From: Idiomarina sp.
GTDB taxonomy: Bacteria; Pseudomonadota; Gammaproteobacteria; Enterobacterales; Alteromonadaceae
Direction of reading: 5' to 3'
Length of the DNA: 64,000 nt
Assembly (NCBI GenBank): GCA_020831965.1
Contig: JAFIFP010000009.1
Coordinates: forward strand, 248,001 to 312,000
The translations under genes and the position numbers were made by a program. The notes beneath the pieces were generated by a model. That model made no database searches. It worked only from the letters and a program-made list of their open reading frames with translations, and was not told the origin of the DNA. Of this stretch, positions 1-6,919 are shown one piece after another (position 1 is the first letter of the stretch; every line of letters starts with the position of its first letter).

Positions 1-950
1 TCCGCAAAGGTCGCGGGCACGTCGCCCGGCTGAATTGGCAAAAATTGCTTTGGAATTTCCCGCCCAGCGGCGTTTTCAATGGCTTGAATAAAGTCCATCA
101 AGGCTTCCGGTTGGTTATTGCCAATATTATAAATCTTGTATGCAGCTGAACTGGAAGAGGGATCGGGCGAAGCGCCGCGCCAAGAAGCATTGGGCTGCGC
201 CGGCTTGTCGATAACCCGCACCACACCCTCAACAATGTCGTCAATATAAGTGAAGTCACGCTTCATTTTGCCGTGATTAAACACTTTGATTTCGCGCCCT
301 TCGAACGCAGCACTCGTAAACAGGAAGGGCGCCATATCCGGACGGCCCCAAGGCCCATACACGGTAAAGAACCGCAGTCCCGTCACCTGTAAGCCATACA
401 AATGCGCGTAAGTGTGCGCCATCAGTTCGTTGGATTTCTTAGTCGCCGCATACAAGCTAATGGGGTGGTCCACGTTATGACTAGTGGAAAACGGCATGCT
501 TTCATTCAAGCCATACACCGAAGAACTCGAAGCAAAACTTAAATTCTTCACATCAAAATAGCGACAGCACTCCAAAATATTCATAAACCCGCTGATATTC
601 GCGTCGATATAGGCCCGCGGGTTCTCCAGCGAATAGCGCACTCCGGCCTGCGCCGCTAAGTTACACACGGCATCAAACTGCTCTGCCGCAAACAGTGCTT
701 CTAAACCTTCTCTGTCTTCCAGCTTCATTTGCACGAAGCGGTATCCCTGCTGGGTTGTCGACTGCACCAAAGCGCCTTCGCGGATCTCGCCCCGCGCTAT
801 ACCCGCCGCGTCTAACCGCCCATACTTCAGGTTCACGTCGTAGTAATCATTAATGCTGTCGAGGCCTACTACCTCGTCACCGCGCGCCAGCAGATAGTTC
901 GCGACATGAAACCCAATAAATCCGGCGGTACCGGTAACCAACACTTTCAT
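1..950 (-). CDS. UDP-glucuronate 4-epimerase (partial, 3' end outside window)
   Basis: NAD-dependent extended SDR epimerase expected to interconvert UDP-glucuronate and UDP-galacturonate in the cytoplasm. The N-terminus MKVLVTGTAGFIGFHVA carries the Rossmann GxxGxxG motif. A catalytic YAATK (Tyr-x3-Lys) follows near residue 168, and the body reads like the WbnF/Cap1J glucuronate epimerase branch. About 316 codons are visible; the family is about 335 residues, so only the last 20 or so lie outside the window. It is the most distal gene of the polysaccharide locus and fits with ugd (26008-27177), which makes its presumed substrate. The start is the ATG at 950. A UDP-glucose or UDP-GlcNAc epimerase is the alternative; substrate is inferred from similarity and context. 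Confidence 0.85.
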   Translation of the reverse strand, partial: MKVLVTGTAGFIGFHVANYLLARGDEVVGLDSINDYYDVNLKYGRLDAAGIARGEIREGALVQSTTQQGYRFVQMKLEDREGLEALFAAEQFDAVCNLAAQAGVRYSLENPRAYIDANISGFMNILECCRYFDVKNLSFASSSSVYGLNESMPFSTSHNVDHPISLYAATKKSNELMAHTYAHLYGLQVTGLRFFTVYGPWGRPDMAPFLFTSAAFEGREIKVFNHGKMKRDFTYIDDIVEGVVRVIDKPAQPNASWRGASPDPSSSSAAYKIYNIGNNQPEALMDFIQAIENAAGREIPKQFLPIQPGDVPATFA

Positions 951-1140
951 AAACATTAAATCCATTTGATGGGCGCAAGGCCCGAAAAACACTTGGCTAT
1001 GGTAGCCAATCTTCCAGCAATGCGCGATATTTTCTACAGTTGAGCTCAACCTCGAACAACTTACCATAAGTGACCGCTCAAGAATCTAGTGAACTATGAC
1101 ACTAAGTGCTACACTTGATGCGTACTTTCAAGGATGAAAA

Positions 1141-1514
1141 ATGCGTATTTTCAAAACCAAAGCATTCTGCCGATGGGCAGATGGAGAAGGTCTTAGTGAC
1201 GATCTGCTCGTCAATGCTGTTCGAGAAATCGAGTGCGGATTAATTGATGCAAAGCTAGGTGGTCATGTAGTTAAAAAACGAGCTCTATCGACGGTCGCGG
1301 AAAAAGCCGCGGAGTCAGGACGCTGTTAGCCTATAAATTAGGCGACAAAGCTTTTTTTATCTATGGCTTCGCAAAAAGCGCTAGAGCAAATATAACAGGA
1401 AAAGATTTAAGAGCTTTACAACAACTAGCATCAGAACTATTCAGGTATAGCGATCGTCAATTAACTGAATCCCTGAAACATGGTGCATTAATTGAGGTTA
1501 AGAGCGATGGATAA
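1141..1514 (+). pseudogene. RelE/HigB-type toxin, frameshifted
   Basis: Type II toxin of the RelE/HigB-like family (mRNA interferase class). The first 48 codons encode MRIFKTKAFCRWADGEG through GGHVVKKR, then the frame closes at a TAG (1327-1329). The frame one base back continues the family sequence, IDGRGKSRGVRTLLAYKLGD..., through FFIYGFAKSARANI to a TAA at 1512-1514. The joint falls at about 1273-1290, next to an A6 run (1273-1278), and corresponds to one missing base. An AAGGA ribosome site precedes the ATG. The restored frame would be about 124 residues, normal for the family, and overlaps the antitoxin ATG by 8 bases as coupled TA pairs do. It may be a real loss of function, slippage in the A run, or an assembly error. 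Confidence 0.75.
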
Positions 1515-1812
1515 GTCAATCTTAGAAGTAGTTCATACAACAGCTCAGGAGTTACACTCAGCGGGCGTAATGAAGGAAACCACATTGCGAGAATTTGATG
1601 CACTTTGTCTGCCGGCAGTAATAGATTATTCCCCCGTTGAAATTAAACGTATTCGTACCATAAACAAAGCCAGCCAAGGTGTGTTTGCCGCTTATCTAAA
1701 TACCAGTGTATCTACTATCCAGAAGTGGGAGCAGGGAGTTAAGAAGCCTAATGGCCCGTCCATGAAACTCATTAACTTAGTGGCCGAAAAGGGGCTAAAT
1801 GTGCTCGCTTAG
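1507..1812 (+). CDS. XRE-family antitoxin of the toxin-antitoxin pair
   Basis: DNA-binding antitoxin (HigA/YgiT-like, about 101 residues) with a C-terminal helix-turn-helix. Residues about 52-95 read VEIKRIRTINKASQGVFAAY...STIQKWEQGVKKP, the typical WEQGxxxP helix-turn-helix signature. It should neutralise the upstream toxin and repress the pair's promoter. The ATG at 1507 overlaps the end of the restored toxin frame by 8 bases; a TTG at 1492 in the same frame is possible but lies inside the toxin. Because the toxin frame is broken, the antitoxin may now be a free repressor. A strong hairpin terminator follows at 1840. Confidence 0.85.
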   Translation: MDKSILEVVHTTAQELHSAGVMKETTLREFDALCLPAVIDYSPVEIKRIRTINKASQGVFAAYLNTSVSTIQKWEQGVKKPNGPSMKLINLVAEKGLNVLA

Positions 1813-1839
1813 CGCGCAATACAGACACGCATAAAAAAA

Positions 1840-1857
1840 CCGCTCCCGAAGGAGCGG
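1840..1857. terminator. Bidirectional intrinsic terminator
   Basis: Perfect 7-bp stem CCGCTCC/GGAGCGG with a CGAA tetraloop, flanked by an A7 run on the left. It has a good U-tract for the minus-strand exoprotein gene (1884-2273) and a weaker one for the plus-strand antitoxin. It lies between the two convergent genes. Confidence 0.85.
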
Positions 1858-1883
1858 CTTCTTAAAACTACTCAACTAACCCA

Positions 1884-2273
1884 TTAACCGCCGTTCGTGA
1901 CAGTTACTGTAGTCGTTGTCGTTGGTGGCGTTGTCGCCGTGACGGTGGTGGTGGTTGTATCATCATCATCGTCGTCATCATCATCGTCATCGTCGTCATC
2001 ATCATCGTCATCACCTGAAGGCTCTGATGAGCTAGTCGCCAGAATTGCGAGGAGACCAACGCCTCCGGCCGCTATCCCGCCCAATGTAGGCCCAGACAAC
2101 GCGCCAATGGCATTACCAATGCCACCCAAGCCACTGGGACCAGGAGGGGTTCCACGCATGGCAGGAGCTACATCGGTCTGGAACGCAGCTTCCGACGAAA
2201 CAGTCTGAGCAGCAACTGGCGACATGGCCAATCCCAGCGCAGCTGTTACCGCAATTGCAATTTTACTCTTCAT
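1884..2273 (-). CDS. GfcA/YjbE-like exported acidic Thr-rich protein 1
   Basis: Small exported protein (129 residues from the ATG at 2273, which has an AAGGA site; an upstream in-frame ATG at 2297 lacks one). It has a signal peptide ending near VAA-QT and a Gly-rich hydrophobic stretch (IGALSGPTLGGIAAG, roughly residues 60-75). An uninterrupted run of 18 Asp (1959-2012) and a Thr/Val tail ending NGG follow. The hydrophobic block matches its neighbour at 2495-2842 (xSLSGPTLGGLTAG). The small, exported, Thr-rich character and position next to a YjbH homologue recall GfcA/YjbE of the E. coli gfc and yjb operons. A role in polysaccharide secretion is inferred from that context. The pure GAT/GAC run could vary in length. 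Confidence 0.7.
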   Translation of the reverse strand: MKSKIAIAVTAALGLAMSPVAAQTVSSEAAFQTDVAPAMRGTPPGPSGLGGIGNAIGALSGPTLGGIAAGGVGLLAILATSSSEPSGDDDDDDDDDDDDDDDDDDTTTTTVTATTPPTTTTTVTVTNGG

Positions 2274-2285
2274 ATGAATTCCTTT

Positions 2286-2348
2286 GTTTCGAAACACTAC
2301 TACTTACAATTTCAAGGTGACAGCCCGCTAAAGCTGTCTTGAGCTCAA
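2286..2348 (-). promoter_or_regulatory. Conserved leader element of exoprotein gene 1
   Basis: On the minus strand the leader holds, in order, TTGAGCTCAA (2339-2348) and then a hairpin of stem GACAGC/GCTGTC (2319-2338) whose 8-base loop is TTTAGCGG. A GTTTCGAAAC palindrome (2286-2295) sits just before the ribosome site. The same three blocks precede gene 2 (2857-2945), where the stem has changed bases on both sides but still pairs and the loop is identical. A possible promoter (TTGCAA, then TATTTA) lies further upstream at about 2380-2412. Confidence 0.6.
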
Positions 2349-2454
2349 TCATTGTTGTTGCCTGAAATCCAAATCAGGTCTGTATAAATATCCGCCAATT
2401 CTAGGATTTTGCAAGTTATTTTTTGTGAAAAATACGAAAAGCAGGCAAAAAAAA

Positions 2455-2472
2455 TGCCCCAGCAATGGGGCA
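2455..2472. terminator. Bidirectional intrinsic terminator
   Basis: Stem TGCCCCA/TGGGGCA (7 bp) with loop GCAA, bordered by A and T runs on both sides that extend the pairing. It ends the minus-strand gene at 2495-2842 and separates it from the leader of exoprotein gene 1, so the two paralogues appear to be transcribed separately. Confidence 0.9.
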
Positions 2473-2494
2473 TTTTTTCAACAGTGCAGAACTA

Positions 2495-2842
2495 TTAGTT
2501 AGTCGTAGTAATAGTTGTGGTTACTGTTGAAGTTACTGTAACAGTCACGGTGCCGTCTGGCGTCGTAGTAGTCACAGTAGTAGTTGGATCTTCTTCTTCC
2601 TCTTCCTCGTCGTCATCTTCGTCTTGGTCAACTGGAGCAGCAGAAGTTTGAGCTGCTACTGAAAGCAAACCAACGAGGCCAGCGGTCAAGCCGCCAAGAG
2701 TTGGACCAGACAATGAACCAATAGCTTGGCCAACTGTCGGGTTAGCACCCGCTGAACCCAACTCAGAATCTTGTGCTACCGCTGGGGTAGCTAACGCGGC
2801 AACACCCAGTGCTGCGGCAACTGCTAATGCGATTTTCTTCAT
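2495..2842 (-). CDS. GfcA/YjbE-like exported acidic Thr-rich protein 2
   Basis: 115-residue exported protein: signal peptide MKKIALAVAAALGVAALATPAVAQ, a Gly/Leu-rich block GSLSGPTLGGLTAGLVGLL (about residues 43-61), an acidic segment of mixed Asp and Glu (about 75-86), then a Thr/Val repeat tail. It is a paralogue of the protein at 1884-2273 with the same order of blocks but Glu-rich acidic residues instead of pure Asp. It lies directly downstream of the fused GfcC-YjbH gene, the place of GfcA/YjbE-type proteins in gfc/yjb operons. The start is the ATG at 2842, with a GGAAGG site 8 bases upstream. Function beyond polysaccharide-associated export is unknown. Confidence 0.72.
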   Translation of the reverse strand: MKKIALAVAAALGVAALATPAVAQDSELGSAGANPTVGQAIGSLSGPTLGGLTAGLVGLLSVAAQTSAAPVDQDEDDDEEEEEEDPTTTVTTTTPDGTVTVTVTSTVTTTITTTN

Positions 2843-2856
2843 AATGTATACCTTCC

Positions 2857-2945
2857 GTTTCGAAACTGCTTCCTAAGAACTTTTGCTGAATAACTCAAAT
2901 CCAGGAAAACAATGTGACTACCCGCTAAAGTAGTCTTGAGCTCAA
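2857..2945 (-). promoter_or_regulatory. Conserved leader element of exoprotein gene 2
   Basis: Minus-strand leader with TTGAGCTCAA (2936-2945), a hairpin GACTAC/GTAGTC around loop TTTAGCGG (2916-2935), and the GTTTCGAAAC palindrome (2857-2866). Relative to the leader at 2286-2348, three stem positions differ and each is compensated on the other arm. That supports selection on the hairpin itself. Confidence 0.6.
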
Positions 2946-2948
2946 ATT

Positions 2949-2979
2949 AAATAGGCACCTTGTTCCTTGGTGCCTATTT
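2949..2979. terminator. Hairpin terminator between yjbH-like gene and exoprotein gene 2
   Basis: Long perfect stem AAATAGGCACC/GGTGCCTATTT (11 bp) with a 9-base loop. It is 155 bases past the stop of the minus-strand gene at 3135 and only 4 bases before the TTGAGCTCAA of the next leader. It could terminate the export operon or act as an attenuator ahead of exoprotein gene 2. The stretch 2980-3134 shows nothing else recognisable. Confidence 0.7.
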
Positions 2980-3134
2980 TGTACTTTCTGCGAAAATACC
3001 TGCGTACTATCGCTTATTACCGAGTCACACACAAGCAAATTCCGCCTAAACCGGGGAAAAATGCTCGAATTTACTTAATGTTAGCATTCAGTATTCTATC
3101 TAATTCAGCTAACTTTTCCAGCCTTTCACAGCAC

Positions 3135-6100
3135 TTATCTCATATAAAATGGTGAACGTGGATCCGTTACGCCGTATAGCTCAACCCGTCTGTGCAGCGG
3201 TTGTCCGCCATCGCGGCTTAGTGGTACCCAACCAAATCCTATACGTTGACGGCTCGGCAATACACTCAGTAAATCGAATGGAATATTTACAAATAGTCCC
3301 TTCGTGAAGCTGCCCTCGCCATAATCCTCCGAAGACACGTTAGTTAAGTGCGCATAAGCGCCTACTACAATGCCACTGTCGAAACGGCGCTGGAATTGAA
3401 TGCGCGCACCACGGTCACCCGCAAGGAATTGGCCAAAACCTACTTGCAATAAGCTGTCCTTTAACCAAGGCATTTGATAATAGGCCGTCACAAAACCCGT
3501 AGTCACTTCGTAGTCACGGAAGCCTAGCCCCCCCGAGAAGTCCCGTTGCCGCACGCGGTTAATGTCCACGCCTAAAGCGAAACTGGAATCCAGCGGTCGC
3601 CATAGTACTTCTGCACCGGCACCACCATACATACGCTCCAGAATACCCGCGTAGCCCATGGCATACACCGACTTCGACAAGCGCTCGAAGCGGGTCACAA
3701 TCAAGTTATCGAGCCACACGTCATTCAGCATGTATTCGCGCGAGAAGGTTCGCACACGCTCGAGCGGTAAGTCGTCAAAGGCGTCTACAGTGAAGTTAAA
3801 GCGGTCATAGTTATTTGAAATGTTCAGTCCTACTTCACCAAACAACCAGGTTTTGTCGTTAAACCAGTGATGTCCGAAGCCATATACTCCCAGCTGATAG
3901 AAGTGGAAGGTCTCTGGTGCACCAAAGTCTTGTTGGAAGAAGGGACGCATACCCCAGCTTGGCGCAAATCGATAAGCACCGCCTAGCACCCAGCCCTCGT
4001 CGTCCCATTCTGGACGCTCTTCAGTGTCTGCGCGCTCAAATAAGCGGGCCACGTTCTCGACGGGTTCACCTGGAATTTCATTGCTAATTTGTGCCCGGAA
4101 TTCTGCCGCTGGCACTCGCGTGGTCAGAATCGGCATAAAGGCTGCCTGCTCGACAAACTCATAGGTGTGGACAGATTCAGGTAACTCTGCGGCCAACACA
4201 CGAGCGGCCCGCTCTACTTGTTCGTCCGGGTCACGGAAGCGCCGCGGATTCACAAAAGCAGTTACGGTGTAGCCTTCTTCGTCTTCCGTCATATGAAAGC
4301 GCGTCGAATCATAGGCGTATTGACGACGAATACGACGATTCATGGCATTCCAATGCACGTCATCCAAGCTGTCAGCGCGCGGTGCCTGCGGCTCAATTTT
4401 CGCTGGCTGCACTTTGATCTGGTTCATGGTGTTGAAATTGGTACGCAGGGTAAAGCCAAGGGTAAAAATATCGCCGCGCTCAACTCCGAATTGAATATCC
4501 AGATTCGGCACAGGGCGATACATCATACCGAAGTTCCAAGGTGAGCTTGGTGTCATATCCACACCAGAGCGATCACGTGAATAGTCATTGCCTTCATACT
4601 CAGCCTTGAAGCGCAGGCCGGGAATCGGCGTTTGATATTCAATGCCACCAAACAAAGACGCGTCGCCGCGGAACCATTGTCCTATTTCCGGGACGCCACC
4701 GCGCCCACTAAAGCCCCCGGGGCGATCACAAAAACCATCGGCTACTTCACAGAAAGGGTTCGAAATATTACCGCGGGTGCCTAAGCGACCAAAACCGATA
4801 CCCAGGCTGACATCGAGTGGGCCAAAACGCTTACTGGCAATAATGGACTCGTCGCTAAACAAGCCAGTGCCGGCGAAATCACGCAGGGCTACGGAAATCT
4901 CTGGAATATAATAGCTTTCCTGCCATAGCCGAATCTTCAGGTCGAAGCCCTTATCCGCATACATATTGTCGCCACTAAAACCAGGCGAAGAACTAAAAAG
5001 CCTATTTGGTAAACGCGCATAGAAGCCACCCGCCTCCAGCCAAGGCAGTACCTGTAAGTTAATGTTGTAGCGGCGGTATTCTTTCATGTCTGTGTAGTTA
5101 AAGGTGAACTCACCCTCAGGTGCCATGCGCGCCGTTGGCGTTTGTAGCAGGCCAACACCACCGTAATTACTCGAAGACGGCGACAAATCTAAACGTTCCC
5201 AATGGAAAATATCCGGAATGCGTTGTTCCGCCGCCGTGCTTACTGAATTGTCCATCCATTGGGCTGCAGGGTCTTCAAACCAATGCTGTAACACATAGGC
5301 GGCTTCGTCGTTTACATGGCGATAAGGGCGCGGCAACTCGCTGCGCTTGAAAGGGATATACAGAATCTGGCCTGGCATCAAATGCTCAGCACGGGCGTTA
5401 TAGTAAGCCCAAGGTAATTCTTCTGCTGCTGTCGCATTATCAAAACGCAACGCGTGGTTGCGGTCGGCACTTGGCCAGAACAGCTCGTTGGCTAAATGCG
5501 CATGCAAATAACCCCGCACAGTTTGCTGCGACAACACCGGCTGTTTACCTGCACTCTTGGTTAAGCCATACACATAAAAATGAGCTTCCCGATTTGGCAA
5601 GGTGAGGTGATACACACCCGGTTGCAATAAGGGGTTGTCCTGCAAGAATAAGCGACTACCTGCTAGCTCCGGTTGACCAAATGGCTGCCATGCCACAAGC
5701 ATTCCCGCTAACTGCCGCACCAAGTCGATGGCTTGAGCTGCTTTCTCGCGCTCGCCTTTGGCGAGCCAATACTCACTCAGACTCTGCAAGTCCTCGATCA
5801 GCTGTTCGCGCCGCGCTTCAAGCTCTGCTTGCTCGCTATAAGGGCCGCTTACCATGGCTAAGCGGGCATTTGGCCAATATACGTCCAGAGCAGGTAAGCC
5901 GTTCGCTCGATTCGCCTGCCATTGTTGTAAGGCGGTGTTCAGAACCGTGTCTAACCGAGCGGCGCCACTGAAGTTCATGGTCAACTGATCATTAACGATC
6001 ACTATCACTTCATTGTTGTCGTCAGCTGCCGCAGGCTCAGAACTCGCCTGTGCGGCTGGTACAAAAAGTGGCGCAAATACCATACTGAGTAACAAGGCAA

Positions 6101-6140
6101 ATTGGGCGAGTACCACAGATAACTTATTCATATTAGTCAT
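3135..6140 (-). CDS. Fused GfcC-YjbH polysaccharide export protein
   Basis: 1001-residue envelope protein. A signal peptide (1-33) is followed by a GfcC/YjbG-like domain (about 44-295, including FYVYGLTKSAGKQPV and a YIPF segment). From about residue 312 it continues as the YjbH/GfcD family, with the hallmark NYGGVGLLQTPTARM near 325-339 and many alternating beta strands to a C-terminus rich in beta-barrel patterns. In E. coli these are two genes (gfcC-gfcD or yjbG-yjbH); here they are one chain. The role is presumably outer-membrane passage or assembly of the polysaccharide. The start at 6140 overlaps the stop of the gfcB-like gene by 8 bases; Met4 (6131) is the alternative start. Family assignment is firm, mechanism unknown. 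Confidence 0.85.
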   Translation of the reverse strand: MTNMNKLSVVLAQFALLLSMVFAPLFVPAAQASSEPAAADDNNEVIVIVNDQLTMNFSGAARLDTVLNTALQQWQANRANGLPALDVYWPNARLAMVSGPYSEQAELEARREQLIEDLQSLSEYWLAKGEREKAAQAIDLVRQLAGMLVAWQPFGQPELAGSRLFLQDNPLLQPGVYHLTLPNREAHFYVYGLTKSAGKQPVLSQQTVRGYLHAHLANELFWPSADRNHALRFDNATAAEELPWAYYNARAEHLMPGQILYIPFKRSELPRPYRHVNDEAAYVLQHWFEDPAAQWMDNSVSTAAEQRIPDIFHWERLDLSPSSSNYGGVGLLQTPTARMAPEGEFTFNYTDMKEYRRYNINLQVLPWLEAGGFYARLPNRLFSSSPGFSGDNMYADKGFDLKIRLWQESYYIPEISVALRDFAGTGLFSDESIIASKRFGPLDVSLGIGFGRLGTRGNISNPFCEVADGFCDRPGGFSGRGGVPEIGQWFRGDASLFGGIEYQTPIPGLRFKAEYEGNDYSRDRSGVDMTPSSPWNFGMMYRPVPNLDIQFGVERGDIFTLGFTLRTNFNTMNQIKVQPAKIEPQAPRADSLDDVHWNAMNRRIRRQYAYDSTRFHMTEDEEGYTVTAFVNPRRFRDPDEQVERAARVLAAELPESVHTYEFVEQAAFMPILTTRVPAAEFRAQISNEIPGEPVENVARLFERADTEERPEWDDEGWVLGGAYRFAPSWGMRPFFQQDFGAPETFHFYQLGVYGFGHHWFNDKTWLFGEVGLNISNNYDRFNFTVDAFDDLPLERVRTFSREYMLNDVWLDNLIVTRFERLSKSVYAMGYAGILERMYGGAGAEVLWRPLDSSFALGVDINRVRQRDFSGGLGFRDYEVTTGFVTAYYQMPWLKDSLLQVGFGQFLAGDRGARIQFQRRFDSGIVVGAYAHLTNVSSEDYGEGSFTKGLFVNIPFDLLSVLPSRQRIGFGWVPLSRDGGQPLHRRVELYGVTDPRSPFYMR

Positions 6141-6828
6141 TTCGACCCACCCATTTTACTTGTGTCATTTCCAGTGGCTCCGCCCCTGGCATCAGGGTTT
6201 GTCGGCTTTTCACAATATGGCCATCGGCTTCGGCCCAAAACTCATTCACGAAAGGCTCGCGGGCAAATACAAAGCGACCACTTTCAGTAATGCGAAACAC
6301 TTCTTTAGTGCCGGTAGGTAACTCCAGCATTTCCGGACCACTGACTTCAAACTGTGAGATCAGTGTTTCGGTACCGGCCCCGTGCTCACCCAGAATGTCA
6401 ATTTGGCGCACCCACTGCTGCTCGCAGCGCTCCGGTTGAGTCAAAATACAGCGTAAAGGATCATCCTTGGTATCAGACACCGCGCCAATGTTGCGTGGCA
6501 AACCCGACGTCGCTACCACGCGGGCGTACTCGGTGGACACCGACTCTCGGCTACCCGTAACCCAATTCAACTGTTGTACATCGCTGGTGCGATCTACAAA
6601 ACCTAATACCACCAGAATCTGGCCGCCGTCACCGGCGCGGGCATAGAGTGCGGTATAGGGGAATTCAGAAATTTGCTCCGGCGTCAGCACCACGTCTTGC
6701 GTGCGCGTTGTCGCATATTTCCAGGTTTCGACTGCGTCATAGGTAACTGCCGAGCACCCCGTCAGGGCACTTCCCAAAAATACTGTACCTAAAGTCACTG
6801 CGCAGAGATTTAAAATGATTTTTTTCAA
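6133..6828 (-). CDS. GfcB/YjbF family lipoprotein
   Basis: 231-residue lipoprotein with a signal peptide and lipobox LTGC (Cys25). The body (TWKYATTRTQDVVLTPEQISEF..., later FVDRTSDVQQLNWVTG) has the pattern of YjbF/GfcB, beta-rich periplasmic lipoproteins encoded beside Wza- and YjbH-like proteins. The start codon appears to be TTG at 6828 (TTG AAA AAA ATC), since no in-frame ATG fits the signal peptide; initiation may therefore be weak. It lies between wzi and the GfcC-YjbH gene and overlaps the latter, so co-translation is likely. A TGCACAAATGAATAATA motif just upstream (6874-6890) is shared with the ugd leader. Confidence 0.82.
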   Translation of the reverse strand: MKKIILNLCAVTLGTVFLGSALTGCSAVTYDAVETWKYATTRTQDVVLTPEQISEFPYTALYARAGDGGQILVVLGFVDRTSDVQQLNWVTGSRESVSTEYARVVATSGLPRNIGAVSDTKDDPLRCILTQPERCEQQWVRQIDILGEHGAGTETLISQFEVSGPEMLELPTGTKEVFRITESGRFVFAREPFVNEFWAEADGHIVKSRQTLMPGAEPLEMTQVKWVGRND

Positions 6829-6873
6829 AGGAAGAAGCCTACCTGCTTGTGAAACGCCTCAAAGGAAGCGATA

Positions 6874-6890
6874 TATTATTCATTTGTGCA
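6874..6890 (-). promoter_or_regulatory. Copy of the ugd-leader repeat upstream of gfcB-like gene
   Basis: The 17-base string TGCACAAATGAATAATA (minus strand) is identical to a unit of the tandem repeat ahead of ugd (27177-27245). It sits in the 91-base gap between wzi and the gfcB-like gene, 46 bases from the latter's start. It is possibly a regulator site; only the sequence identity is seen. Confidence 0.4.
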
Positions 6891-6919
6891 TAACTTGATT
6901 GCTGGCGAGAGCTGCAGCC

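Noticed and set aside
1039-1050. GTTGAGCTCAAC palindrome upstream of the edge epimerase as a third copy of the TTGAGCTCAA leader
   Set aside because: It lacks the TTTAGCGG hairpin and the GTTTCGAAAC palindrome, so the resemblance is limited to one short palindrome.
1897-2208. Plus-strand open frame with a long serine run
   Set aside because: It is the complement of the Asp/Thr tracts of the minus-strand exoprotein gene, with no ribosome site and no signal of its own.
2319-2935. Canonical ops/JUMPstart element for RfaH
   Set aside because: GGCGGTAGCGTG is not present; the hairpin loop TTTAGCGG is distinct, so only a loose resemblance can be stated.
2967-3155. Small plus-strand frame downstream of the GfcC-YjbH gene
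   Set aside because: No ribosome site, overlaps the hairpin terminator, and composition is not protein-like.
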